The position numbers and the translations under genes are program-made. A stretch of DNA of 64,000 bases, from assembly GCF_000344785.1 (NCBI RefSeq), contig NC_020506.1, positions 310,001 to 374,000 of the forward strand, written 5' to 3'. Below are positions 43,485-52,918 of the stretch, piece after piece. A model generated the notes under the pieces. The model saw only the letters and a list, made by a program, of their open reading frames with translations. It had not been told where the DNA came from and searched no databases. The DNA comes from Corynebacterium callunae DSM 20147. GTDB lineage: Bacteria > Actinomycetota > Actinomycetes > Mycobacteriales > Mycobacteriaceae. The first letter of the stretch is position 1, and every line of letters begins with the position of its first letter.

Positions 43485-45299
43485 ATGGCAATAGAATCAA
43501 AACCCGAGGTTCGAAAAACTGGTGCGGCAGTTCCCGTGGGGAAGTCGCTTTTCGTCGTAGATGCTTTAAGCTGGGTTTTCGCAATATTTTTGGCAATGGT
43601 ATTGCGATATGAGTTTGATTTATCGGCGATTGATTGGAGCACCCATCTCTGTTTTACATTGGCCGCAGTTCTTATGCAGTTGATGATGGGAATTTTTCTT
43701 CACCTTTATCGTAAGGGACTACGACACCCATTCGGAAGCTTCGAAGATACTTTGAATGTTTCCTTATCAGTAGTCGTTGTGGGCGTGCTGCTTTGGATTG
43801 TCTCACTCATTTTTGGTGAAAAGTGGAATATTTCCCGAGGTGTAATGCTAATTGCCATGGTATTTGCATTGGTTATGATCCTCGGTGTTCGCTATTTCGC
43901 GCGAATGAGAGTCGAACGTATGCGCCGACCTGCTGCGGATTCCACACCTGCATTGATTCTCGGTGGAGGCTACATTGGAACTAACCTAATTCAGTGGATG
44001 ATGTCTGATCCAAAATCTCCTTTCAAACCAGTGGGCGTTATCGATGATAATCCCGACTTGGCATGGCAGCGTGTTCGAGGTGTCGAAGTCCTTGGAACTT
44101 TTAGTGATATTGCGAAAGTTGCTTCTGAGACTGGTGCAGAATTACTAATTGTTGCCATTGGGGACGCGGATGCTGCTCTTTTAAGAAGGGTCCAAGATAT
44201 AGCTAATAAAAATGGATTGGCCGTAAAAGTTATGCCAGCAATCGACCGTGTTGTTGCGAAGGGCGTGCGTGGAAATGATCTTCGAGATCTTTCAATTGAA
44301 GATCTGCTCGGTCGCCAACCTGTAGAAACAAACGTTTCTGAAATTGCGGGTTACCTAACCGGGAAACGCGTACTGGTAACAGGAGCTGGCGGGTCTATTG
44401 GCGCACAGTTATGCGTTGAAATTGCCAAGTACGGGCCAGCAGAACTGATTATGCTCGACCGTGATGAGACCGGATTGCAGCAGGTTTTGATCAACGTTGC
44501 AGGTAACGGACTTCTCGATACTGACGCAGTTGTTCTTGCGGATATCCGGGAGGCCGAAGCCGTTAAAGAACTATTTTTGGACCGCAAACCTGAGGTTGTA
44601 TTTCATGCCGCAGCGCTGAAACATCTCCCAATGTTGGAGCGGTATCCAGATGAAGGATGGAAGACTAACGTCCTAGGTACACTTCATGTGCTTCAAGCTG
44701 CTGAAGCAGTCAACGTAGAAACCTTTGTTAATATCTCCACAGATAAAGCAGCGAATCCTACAAGCGTTCTTGGACATTCAAAGCGAGTAGCAGAGAAATT
44801 AACCGCTTGGTTCGGTGAATACACTGGTAAAACGTACCTTTCAGTTCGTTTCGGAAATGTCATCGGTAGCCGTGGATCGATGCTTCCGACATTCACACGT
44901 TTGATTATGGAAGATAAGCCTTTGACGGTGACTCATCCAGACGTCACTCGCTTCTTTATGACGATTCCAGAAGCCTGTCAGCTAGTTCTTCAAGCCGGCG
45001 GAATTGGACGTAGTGGAGAAGTATTGATTCTTGATATGGGCGAGCCAGTTAGCATTTTGGAAATTGCTCAGCGGATGATCGCAATGTCAGGAAAAGATAT
45101 TGACATCGTATTCACTGGTCTTCGCGAAGGTGAAAAGATGCATGAAGAACTCGTGGGAGATGGCGAATCAGAAGAACGCCCATTCCACTCTAAGATTTCA
45201 CATGCGCATGCAGATAGCCTTGCACCTGACAACTTAGATCAACAAAAATTTATGGAACGAGCAGGGAAAGCAATCAATTCGATCAAGGAGCAAAACTAA
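43485..45299 (+). CDS. Nucleoside-diphosphate-sugar 4,6-dehydratase (CapD/PglF/WbpM-like)
   Basis: A 604-residue membrane enzyme. Four N-terminal helices (about residues 20-140), a first Rossmann domain (LILGGGYIGTNLIQ), then the catalytic domain with VLVTGAGGSIGAQLC, VFHAAALKHLPMLE, FVNISTDKAANPTS, LGHSKRVAEKL and FGNVIGSRGS. Such enzymes convert UDP-GlcNAc to the 4-keto-6-deoxy sugar. The next three genes supply the aminotransferase, phosphosugar transferase and acetyltransferase, so the product is probably UDP-di-N-acetylbacillosamine or a close relative. ATG 43485 is preferred; TTG 43476 is possible. Confidence 0.9.
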   Translation: MAIESKPEVRKTGAAVPVGKSLFVVDALSWVFAIFLAMVLRYEFDLSAIDWSTHLCFTLAAVLMQLMMGIFLHLYRKGLRHPFGSFEDTLNVSLSVVVVGVLLWIVSLIFGEKWNISRGVMLIAMVFALVMILGVRYFARMRVERMRRPAADSTPALILGGGYIGTNLIQWMMSDPKSPFKPVGVIDDNPDLAWQRVRGVEVLGTFSDIAKVASETGAELLIVAIGDADAALLRRVQDIANKNGLAVKVMPAIDRVVAKGVRGNDLRDLSIEDLLGRQPVETNVSEIAGYLTGKRVLVTGAGGSIGAQLCVEIAKYGPAELIMLDRDETGLQQVLINVAGNGLLDTDAVVLADIREAEAVKELFLDRKPEVVFHAAALKHLPMLERYPDEGWKTNVLGTLHVLQAAEAVNVETFVNISTDKAANPTSVLGHSKRVAEKLTAWFGEYTGKTYLSVRFGNVIGSRGSMLPTFTRLIMEDKPLTVTHPDVTRFFMTIPEACQLVLQAGGIGRSGEVLILDMGEPVSILEIAQRMIAMSGKDIDIVFTGLREGEKMHEELVGDGESEERPFHSKISHAHADSLAPDNLDQQKFMERAGKAINSIKEQN

Positions 45300-46460
45300 A
45301 TGTCAAGTGAACGTATCTATCTTTCATCCCCTGATGTTACTCAGCTTGAGGAGAACGCACTTGTACGGGCATTTCGTTCTGGTTGGATTGCTCCTCTCGG
45401 TCCTGAAGTTGATGCTTTTGAACACGAATTAGGCCAATACTGTGGACGAAAATATGTCGTAGCATTGTCGTCTGGAACAGCAGCCCTACATCTCGGACTC
45501 TTAGCGCTTGGAATTGGAGCAGGTGATTTGATACTCACCTCGTCAATGACCTTTGCAGCGACTACAAATGCAATTATGTATACAGGTGCTACTCCAGTTT
45601 TTGTGGACTGTGACGAGACTGGAAACATGGATCCAGCTTTGCTTGAACTGGCTTTCCAAACACTTAAGAGTGAAGGTCTCAAGGTTAAAGCTGTAGTTCC
45701 GGTGGATCTGCTTGGAAAAGTAGCTCCTAATGAAGAGATTGAAAAGATTGCCTCAAACAATGGTGCAATTGTACTTTCGGATGCGGCAGAGTCTCTTGGA
45801 GCGATTAGGTATGGAAAGTCCTCTGCAGCCTATGGAGTAGCAGCAGCTGTTTCCTTTAATGGAAACAAAATTATGACCACTTCTGGAGGTGGTGCGTTCC
45901 TTACTGATGATAAAAGACTCGCCGATAAAGTCAGATATCTTGCTACGCAAGCTCGGCAGCCGGTTGTTCATTATGAACACAAAGACATTGGATACAATTA
46001 CAGACTTTCAAACATTCTGGCAGCTATGGGCCGGGCTCAGCTTTCTCGTTTGGATGAAATGATTGAACGTCGTCGTCAGCACCGTGTTTTTTATTCTGAA
46101 TTATTTTCCAGTATTCCTGGCGTAGAGATGTTCGGAGAACCTTCTGGAACTGAAGGTGGTGACACAGTCGATAATTTTTGGCTTTCTTCAATTCTTATCA
46201 ATCCAGAGAAAGCTGGCTTCAATTGTGAAGAACTTCGCCAAGCTCTTGCCAGTGAAAACATCGAGGCTCGCCCCTTGTGGAAACCTATGCATTTGCAGCC
46301 AGTTTTTGAGGAATGCCGCTCCTTCAAATCGGGATGGAGCCAAAGGCTTTTTGAAACAGGACTTTCTTTACCTAGTGGTTCCGTACTGACAGATCGGGAA
46401 ATGGATCAAATTGGTAAAACAGTTCGCAATTTCGTGGAGAGCAAAAATGGTTCCAAGTAA
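45300..46460 (+). CDS. DegT/DnrJ/EryC1/StrS aminotransferase (PglE-like)
   Basis: A 386-residue PLP-dependent sugar aminotransferase. Motifs: SGWIAPLGPEVDAFE, ALSSGTAALHLGLLALGIG, SMTFAATTNAIMYTGATPVF, SDAAESLGA (PLP Asp) and FNGNKIMTTSGGGAFLT, whose Lys forms the Schiff base, then NYRLSNILAAMGRAQLSRLDE. It would aminate the C4 keto group of the dehydratase product. ATG follows the dehydratase stop directly, and the 3' end overlaps the next gene by 14 bp. Confidence 0.93.
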   Translation: MSSERIYLSSPDVTQLEENALVRAFRSGWIAPLGPEVDAFEHELGQYCGRKYVVALSSGTAALHLGLLALGIGAGDLILTSSMTFAATTNAIMYTGATPVFVDCDETGNMDPALLELAFQTLKSEGLKVKAVVPVDLLGKVAPNEEIEKIASNNGAIVLSDAAESLGAIRYGKSSAAYGVAAAVSFNGNKIMTTSGGGAFLTDDKRLADKVRYLATQARQPVVHYEHKDIGYNYRLSNILAAMGRAQLSRLDEMIERRRQHRVFYSELFSSIPGVEMFGEPSGTEGGDTVDNFWLSSILINPEKAGFNCEELRQALASENIEARPLWKPMHLQPVFEECRSFKSGWSQRLFETGLSLPSGSVLTDREMDQIGKTVRNFVESKNGSK

Positions 46461-47061
46461 GAATTTTGAATATGACTTGGTTAAGCGTGCAATGGATATT
46501 GTTGTTAGTGGCGCCGGGTTAGTTATTACGGCGCCGTTGCAGCTGGCTATATGGGCTGTAGTTAGGAAAGTGCATGGTAGGCCCGTACTTTTTCGGCAGT
46601 TGCGTCCTGGTAAGAATGCAGAAGTTTTTGAGATGATCAAGTTCCGAACCATGCTGGAGCCCACAGAAGATCGTCAAACTGATGAGGAACGATTAACTAA
46701 AACGGGCAAAATTCTAAGGGCTACGAGCCTTGATGAACTCCCAACCTTGTGGAATGTTTTCAAGGGGGATATGAGCTTAGTTGGACCACGTCCGCTTTTA
46801 GGCAGTTATTTGGATCATTATTCTCCTGAACAAGCACGACGTCATGAAGTGCGCCCGGGAATTACAGGATTGGCACAGGTGAATGGTAGGAATTCCATTT
46901 TATGGGAGGATCGATTCAAATTAGATGTGGAATACGTAAATAATAGAAGTCTTGCCTTGGATCTTAAAATATTGAAGGAAACTTTCAGAGCAGTATTGAA
47001 ACGCGAGGGGATTAGCCATTCGGGTCATGCAACGATGCCGAAGTTCTCTGAAGGAAAATAG
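46447..47061 (+). CDS. Phosphoglycosyl transferase (PglC-like, small monotopic)
   Basis: A 204-residue priming enzyme that moves a phospho-sugar from UDP to undecaprenyl phosphate, starting the lipid-linked repeat unit. One membrane re-entrant helix near the N-terminus ([22 protein letters not shown]), then [70 protein letters not shown] and a C-terminal basic stretch. The size matches PglC rather than large WcaJ forms. The start is ATG 46447 with GGAGAG upstream, overlapping the aminotransferase gene. Confidence 0.92.
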
Positions 47062-47063
47062 AG

Positions 47064-47723
47064 ATGGGCCTGGTTGGGAATGATTTGAAAAATATTTTTG
47101 TGATTGGTGCATCCGGTTTCGGGCGTGAATCTTCAGACGTGTTATTCGCGATGAAGGAATCTGGGGAAAGGATCGAAGTCCTCGGAGTGGTGGAGGATTT
47201 TCCTTCTCAAATTAACCTGCAAAGACTAGATAGCCGAGAAATCGCCTATTGGGGTAAAATAGACGAATTTTTCAACGATTCCTCTTCGGAAAGTATGTTT
47301 GTTTTAGGGATAGACAACCCGAAGATAAGATCTTCGATTGCGATCCGTTTAGAATCGATGGGGTATAAACCATTTAATGTAATTCACCCTACCGCGACAA
47401 TTGGGAGTGAAATTAGTACTGGCGCTGGGATAGTCACATGTGCTGGTGCGGTTACTTCAACTAACGTGCAGCTTGGGAATCATGTTTATGTTAATCCAAT
47501 CGTTACGGTCGGTCATGATTCAATTTTGGAAGACTTTGTATCAGTTAACCCGAATGCCGTTATTTCAGGAGAAGTCTTAGTTAAGTCAGTGCCCCTCATT
47601 AGGGCAAATGCCACAATCTTACAAGGGCTGACTGTTGGATCCGAGGTAATTGTCGGAGCTTGTGCCTGTGTTACTAAAAATGTGAGTGAAAAGAAAATTG
47701 TAAAAGGCATACCTGCAAGATAA
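47064..47723 (+). CDS. Acetyltransferase, PglD/NeuD family
   Basis: 219 residues. The N-terminal Rossmann-like part ([21 protein letters not shown]) binds the UDP-sugar. The C-terminal left-handed beta-helix of hexapeptide repeats ([40 protein letters not shown]) contains the conserved catalytic His in VGHDS. It would N-acetylate the 4-amino sugar made by the preceding enzymes. It starts 2 bp after the PglC-like stop and completes the four-gene set. Confidence 0.9.
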
Positions 47724-47830
47724 AGAATCGGAAGGTTACTAATACAGTAAAGGCTGTTTACCAAATCAGACTGATAGTAAGACTGCTATAACTCACGGGG
47801 TAAATCAATTCAACTTTTAAGGAGACCTTG

Positions 47831-48979
47831 ATGGGCTATCAAAATGATCCAGAATTAAGGCATTTGGTGATTGTTGTTACTGCGAAAATGACTGCTGAAA
47901 CTTTCGTTATGAAATTTGCCACCTACATTGCTCAAAAAGGCTATAGAGTGACAGTCATCGCAGACGGGCTCAACAAGGAAAAAGTAATTGTAGATAACGG
48001 GGTATTGGAGCAAGTTCCTGTTCAGATGGAGCGTGAACCCGCACCTTTGAGGGACTTCAAGTCTCTAAGAAATTTAATTGCGACGCTTCGTGACCTACAA
48101 CCCGATATCCTGATTTATGCTACCCCTAAGGCTTCACTATTGACTTCTATAGCAGGTCTCTACTTGAAGATCCCTGAGCGGATATATCAAATTTGGGGAT
48201 TACGTCTTGAAACCACAAGTGGATTGAAGAAGTTTGTCTTAAAGATTATGGAAAAAATGACGAGCTTAGGGTCTACGAAAATATTGGCGAATAGCAGGAG
48301 CTTGGCAAACAGGTATCAAGAACTGAACCTCAACTTAGGGAAAGAAATTAATGTCGTGGGTAAAGGCTCTTCACATGGTGTGGATCTAGAATTTTTCGCA
48401 AACGACCGTCCAACTCCTGGTTTGAATACTGAAGTTTCGGATTTCTTGGCTAAGACTCAAGGAATGATCAAGCTGGGTTTTGTGGGACGACTACATCCAG
48501 ATAAGGGCATATCGACGTTGGTCGAAGCTGCTGAAATATGTGCAATAAATGGGCTAAAGATTTCTTTAATTTTTGTAGGCGGAGATGAGGGAGCTGGGAT
48601 TAAGCTTCCTGAGCACCCGAACCTGAGTTACATTACAGTTGGCCATACGAGTGACGTGCGACCTTATTATTCCATAATGGATATATTAGTCCTTCCAAGT
48701 TTAAGGGAGGGTTTCCCGAATGTAGTGCTTGAAGCTGCCGCAATGGGGGTACCTGCGATAGTAAGTGATGGGACAGGTGTAGTGGATTCTGTGGTTGATT
48801 GTGAAACTGGGTTGATTTTTCCAGTTGGGAATTCATTAGCTTTAGCTGAGGCAATTCAAGAATTAGCAAAGGATCCACAATTGTTGAAGAAGATGGGTTC
48901 AATGGGGCGCAAGTGGGTAGAGAGTTACTACTCACAGGAAAATGTCTGGATTAAGACTTTGGAATATTATTTGAAATGA
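47831..48979 (+). CDS. GT4 family glycosyltransferase (PglA-like)
   Basis: A 382-residue GT-B fold retaining glycosyltransferase. The C-terminal donor domain has LGFVGRLHPDKGISTLVEA, VPYYSIMDILVLPSLREGF-type text with the EGFPNVVLEAAAMGVP nucleotide-sugar motif, and GLIFPVGNSLALAEAI. The N-terminal domain (VTAKMTAETFVMKFATYIA) resembles enzymes adding the second sugar to lipid-linked bacillosamine, but specificity is inferred from context. ATG 47831 is preferred (AAGGAGA 5 bp upstream); an adjacent TTG at 47828 is also in frame. Confidence 0.88.
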   Translation: MGYQNDPELRHLVIVVTAKMTAETFVMKFATYIAQKGYRVTVIADGLNKEKVIVDNGVLEQVPVQMEREPAPLRDFKSLRNLIATLRDLQPDILIYATPKASLLTSIAGLYLKIPERIYQIWGLRLETTSGLKKFVLKIMEKMTSLGSTKILANSRSLANRYQELNLNLGKEINVVGKGSSHGVDLEFFANDRPTPGLNTEVSDFLAKTQGMIKLGFVGRLHPDKGISTLVEAAEICAINGLKISLIFVGGDEGAGIKLPEHPNLSYITVGHTSDVRPYYSIMDILVLPSLREGFPNVVLEAAAMGVPAIVSDGTGVVDSVVDCETGLIFPVGNSLALAEAIQELAKDPQLLKKMGSMGRKWVESYYSQENVWIKTLEYYLK

Positions 48980-49093
48980 GTCCTGGAGAGTTTCTTTTTC
49001 AGTCTTAGCGCCCAGGAACCTAAAAGTGATTTTACGACATCAACTCATAGGGTAACCAAATAGATAATTAAAGGTAGAGAAGTTTAGGAGCAG

Positions 49094-49903
49094 GTGAACG
49101 AATCTATGATATTAATCAAAGCATCTGTAATAATGGCTGAGTTTAATACAGATTATAAGAAATTAATACAGTCGATCGATAGTCTCTTAAGGCAATCTTT
49201 TCAAGAGTTCGAAATTATATTGATTGATGATTGTGGACACATTGATTTGGGACAAGTAGTACTCCATTTTAATGATCCGAGAATTCGAATAATAAAGAAT
49301 GATCGAAACAGAGGTCTTCCGTATTCGTTAAATCGCGCAATAAAAGAATCCAAAGCTGAGATCATCTTCAGAATGGATACTGACGATATTGCATTATCAA
49401 ATCGATTTGAGAAGCAATTTAATTTTCTTAATCAAAATCCTGATATTGATGTCGTCGGAAGTTGCGCAAATCAGCTCTCAGATGGAATTGTAGTCGGAAA
49501 AATCGGAAAACCAGGCGAAAAAGGCGCCCGCGAGATCATGCGTGGAGACTCATTGATTCACCCGAGTGTTGCATTTCGGAAAAGCAGCGTTGAAAAGGTT
49601 GGCGGTTATCCAAATAGGAATCGAGCAGAGGATCTTGCTCTGTGGTGTGAGCTATTACTAAATGGATCGAAGCTTTTTGTAATGGAAGATGTATTGCTGA
49701 ATTATCGAGTGGATTCTCTTGATTACCAAAAACGGAGGATGAGACACCGAAAAGGGGAAATACAGACGAGGTTATATTATTACCCCAAATTGAATGCTGG
49801 ACCTTTGGAATATTTAAGAATCATTAAAAGCATAATTGCAGGGATTCTTCCCCCTGTCTTAATTCGATTTTATAGAAATAGATTAATCGTAAAGAATGAA
49901 TAG
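49094..49903 (+). CDS. GT2 family glycosyltransferase
   Basis: A 269-residue GT-A inverting glycosyltransferase. ASVIMAEFNTDYKKLIQSID, then IILIDDCG, DRNRGLPYSLNRAI, the metal site FRMDTDDIA (DXDD type), HPSVAFRKSSVEKVGGYP and the base region NRAEDLALWCELL. The C-terminal segment is basic with a weak hydrophobic patch. GTG 49094 has AGGAG only 3 bp upstream; the ATG at 49106 is an alternative start. Donor and acceptor unknown. A short hairpin ACCTCT-CGAC-AGAGGT follows the stop. Confidence 0.85.
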   Translation: MNESMILIKASVIMAEFNTDYKKLIQSIDSLLRQSFQEFEIILIDDCGHIDLGQVVLHFNDPRIRIIKNDRNRGLPYSLNRAIKESKAEIIFRMDTDDIALSNRFEKQFNFLNQNPDIDVVGSCANQLSDGIVVGKIGKPGEKGAREIMRGDSLIHPSVAFRKSSVEKVGGYPNRNRAEDLALWCELLLNGSKLFVMEDVLLNYRVDSLDYQKRRMRHRKGEIQTRLYYYPKLNAGPLEYLRIIKSIIAGILPPVLIRFYRNRLIVKNE

Positions 49904-50102
49904 TAACCTCTCGACAGAGGTGCTTGAGCCTGTTTGATATGGATAAATGCTTGCTCTCTTGAGTGTCAGTACTGAAGGAGGAAGGGCTGTTGTCTGACTT
50001 GGGTCTAATTCTCCGATAACGAAGAAATTTTGAGAGTAGTACTCGATATTAAAGATTGCTATTTAGTAAACATTAAAAAATAAAGAAGAATTTGGTGAAT
50101 TC

Positions 50103-51269
50103 ATGAAAATTTCAATCGCGGGGCTTGGGTATGTTGGTCTTTCGAATGCGGCATTACTTTCAAAGAGAAACGAGGTAATTGCAGTCGATATTGACTCAAA
50201 AAGGGTTGACCAGGTAAATAATTTTATCTCCCCAATTTCCGATGCTGAATTGGAGGAATATCTACTGACGAAGCCTAATACTTTAAGGGCTACGGTAGAT
50301 GGTTCTGATGCTTACAGAAATGCTGATTTTGTCATTATTGCGACGCCCACTGATTATGATCCTAAAACTAACTATTTTGTGACGACGAGTGTTGAAGAGG
50401 TTATTCAATCGGTCCACCAGGTGAATCCAGGTGCCAATGTTGTAATCAAGTCCACCGTACCGGTGGGATTTACTTTAGAGATGCAGAAGCGTTATCCGGA
50501 AATGGTGATCATGTTTTCTCCGGAGTTCCTTCGGGAAGGACGGGCCTTCTATGACAATTTGTATCCCACTCGAATAGTCGTAGGTAATAGATCTCAAATA
50601 GGTCAAAAATTTGCAGACCTATTGAAAGAGGGCGCAAATATAGATGACGTTCCGACCTTATTAACCGATTCAACCGAAGCTGAAGCTATTAAGCTTTTTG
50701 CAAACACCTATTTGGCTTTGAGGGTTGCATTCTTCAATGAATTGGATACTTATGCCGCTGTTCGTAATTTGGATTCAAAGCAGATTATCGAGGGGGTCGG
50801 CTTGGATCCTAGAATTGGTATGCATTACAACAACCCATCCTTTGGTTATGGAGGGTATTGTTTGCCCAAAGATTCCAAGCAGCTTTTAGCTAATTACCAG
50901 GATGTGCCCCAGAATTTGATTTCTGCTGTAGTCGATGCTAACAGAACTAGAAAAGATTTCATTGCAGATGACATCTTAAAAGATAAACCAAGCACTGTTG
51001 GTATTTATCGACTGGTTATGAAAACAGGTTCTGATAACTTCCGAGCTTCTTCAATTCAAGGCCTTATGAAGCGGATTAAGGCAAAGGGCGTTTCAGTAAT
51101 TGTCTACGAGCCAAGTTTGTTATCCGAAACTTTCTTCAACTCAGAAGTTGTCTCAGACCTGGAGGAGTTTAAGAATCGTTCAGACGTAATTGTTGCTAAC
51201 AGGCCCGACAGTGAACTTGAATCTCATATTGAGAAAGTCTATACACGAAGTCTATTTGGTCGTGATTAG
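50103..51269 (+). CDS. UDP-glucose 6-dehydrogenase family enzyme
   Basis: A 388-residue NAD-dependent nucleotide-sugar dehydrogenase producing a UDP-uronic acid. N-terminal [20 protein letters not shown] (NAD loop), [60 protein letters not shown] and the catalytic Cys in [15 protein letters not shown]. The length matches short E. coli-type Ugd. UDP-glucose is the likeliest substrate; a galU gene in this window can supply it. ATG 50103. Confidence 0.92.
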   Translation: MKISIAGLGYVGLSNAALLSKRNEVIAVDIDSKRVDQVNNFISPISDAELEEYLLTKPNTLRATVDGSDAYRNADFVIIATPTDYDPKTNYFVTTSVEEVIQSVHQVNPGANVVIKSTVPVGFTLEMQKRYPEMVIMFSPEFLREGRAFYDNLYPTRIVVGNRSQIGQKFADLLKEGANIDDVPTLLTDSTEAEAIKLFANTYLALRVAFFNELDTYAAVRNLDSKQIIEGVGLDPRIGMHYNNPSFGYGGYCLPKDSKQLLANYQDVPQNLISAVVDANRTRKDFIADDILKDKPSTVGIYRLVMKTGSDNFRASSIQGLMKRIKAKGVSVIVYEPSLLSETFFNSEVVSDLEEFKNRSDVIVANRPDSELESHIEKVYTRSLFGRD

Positions 51270-51375
51270 GGCTGTGAGCCGATCCTAAGCTCAGTTAACA
51301 ACTATGTTTGAGTTGCTTAGCTTTAATGGGAGACGCAATGCTTCGGGGATTTGCCCATATGGAAGGTAGTAGTAA

Positions 51376-52848
51376 ATGAACGATGATGGAAAATCTCTGA
51401 GGCAAAGCGCTGCCAAAGGATCAGCGGTAACGTTGTTAGCACAAGGCTTGCGAATAGTTTTGCAATTAGTAAGTGTTGTTGTACTAGCTCGCTTAATTTT
51501 GCCTGACCAATTTGGTCTATACGCTATGGTATTGGCTGTTGCAAGTGTGGCAAGTATTTTCCTTGATTTTGGTTTTTCCATGGCAGCTCTTCGGTCGAAG
51601 TTCCTGACTAACCAACAGCAATCAAATCTTTTTTGGATTAATGTTGGTGCGGGTGCGATTTTGAGTATTCTCGTATTTTTTTTGGCTAATCCTATTTCAA
51701 ATTACTTCAATGAATCACGCTTAGTTGGAATCACACAAGGGATTTCAGTTATTTACTTGATAGGCGGGATCACGGCACAATTCCGCGTAAAACTAAATAG
51801 AGAAATGCGTTTTAAGGCATTGGCTTCAATTGATGTAATTTCTCCCCTGATTGGTTTGATAACAGCAATTTTATTAGCTCTCACTGGCTTTGAAGTTATG
51901 TCCTTGGTTTTTCAGCAGATTGCAACTGAATTAACTATGCTACTAATTTCTTTTTTCTTGGCGAGATGGATTCCGGTGTTTCCTAGAAAAACTGAAGGCA
52001 TGAAAGAACTTCTTACTTTTGGAGCTGGATTTGCAGCGACACGCGTATTGTCGTATTTAACTCAAAATGTTGACAGCATTGCAATTGGTAGAGTTTGGGG
52101 CGCCGCTCCATTAGGATTGTACGATCGCGCATACAGAGTTTCAGTCGGGCCAATTACTCAAATTAGTTTTCCAATGACTCGAATTGCAATCCCAGTGCTT
52201 AATAAAGTTGTGGATTCACCGCCGAGATTCATTTCGGCGTTAAAAGAAGCACAGCTAATTGGTACCTTCATTACTTCTACATTGCTTTTAATTCTCGCTG
52301 GTGTTTCGGAGCCTGTCGTAGTGCTGCTATTTGGGCCACCATGGGTTGACGCTGCGCCAATATTAAGCATGTTGTGTATTGGTGCCACCTTTCGCACGGT
52401 TCAACAAGTCTCTAATTGGGTCTTTATGGTGAAGGGATTGGCCGGCGATCTACTTAAATTCAATTTGGTAGCTCAACCTTTAATTGTTTTTTGCACAGTC
52501 GCAGGCGTTTGGTGGGGGCCGGTTGGTGTCGCCGTTGGATCTTCTATAGGTTATGGATTCTATTGGTTGCTTTCGATTTGGTGGGCGGGAAGAGTCACCA
52601 ATATGAACTTATTTCCACTCTTTACCTACCCGCTGAAAGTTATAATAATTTTTAGCTTGCCGGCAGGTATAGTTGCGTTCGTGGTTGCGAGCGTAGTAGA
52701 TGCTAATTCCCCTATAAATTTACTGAGTGGTGTTGCCGCGGCAACCTGTTGGTTATTGATAATTTATATGCTTTCGAAGTCAATCAGAACCGATATAAAG
52801 AAATTGATTAACTTTACGATGATCGCACTTGGCCGCCACCAAAAGTGA
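51376..52848 (+). CDS. Wzx-type polysaccharide flippase
   Basis: A 490-residue MOP-superfamily transporter with about fourteen helices. It begins SLRQSAAKGSAVTLLAQGLR, has VVLARLILPDQFGLYAMVLA, LTFGAGFAATRVLSYLTQNVDSIAIGR in the centre and a second half ending in basic residues. This is the pattern of lipid-linked repeat-unit flippases of the RfbX/TuaB type. GGAAGGT precedes ATG 51376. With wzz and the Wzy-like gene it completes the export machinery. Confidence 0.9.
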   Translation: MNDDGKSLRQSAAKGSAVTLLAQGLRIVLQLVSVVVLARLILPDQFGLYAMVLAVASVASIFLDFGFSMAALRSKFLTNQQQSNLFWINVGAGAILSILVFFLANPISNYFNESRLVGITQGISVIYLIGGITAQFRVKLNREMRFKALASIDVISPLIGLITAILLALTGFEVMSLVFQQIATELTMLLISFFLARWIPVFPRKTEGMKELLTFGAGFAATRVLSYLTQNVDSIAIGRVWGAAPLGLYDRAYRVSVGPITQISFPMTRIAIPVLNKVVDSPPRFISALKEAQLIGTFITSTLLLILAGVSEPVVVLLFGPPWVDAAPILSMLCIGATFRTVQQVSNWVFMVKGLAGDLLKFNLVAQPLIVFCTVAGVWWGPVGVAVGSSIGYGFYWLLSIWWAGRVTNMNLFPLFTYPLKVIIIFSLPAGIVAFVVASVVDANSPINLLSGVAAATCWLLIIYMLSKSIRTDIKKLINFTMIALGRHQK

Positions 52849-52918
52849 ATGAAAGTAACATTAAATTTTACAGGTTGATCAAGCCATACTAATTGAAATT
52901 CAAGACAAAGGAATAAAT

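Noticed and set aside
49906..49921. ACCTCT-CGAC-AGAGGT hairpin after the GT2 gene as terminator
   Set aside because: Only a 6-bp stem with no T-run inside a continuing same-strand cluster.
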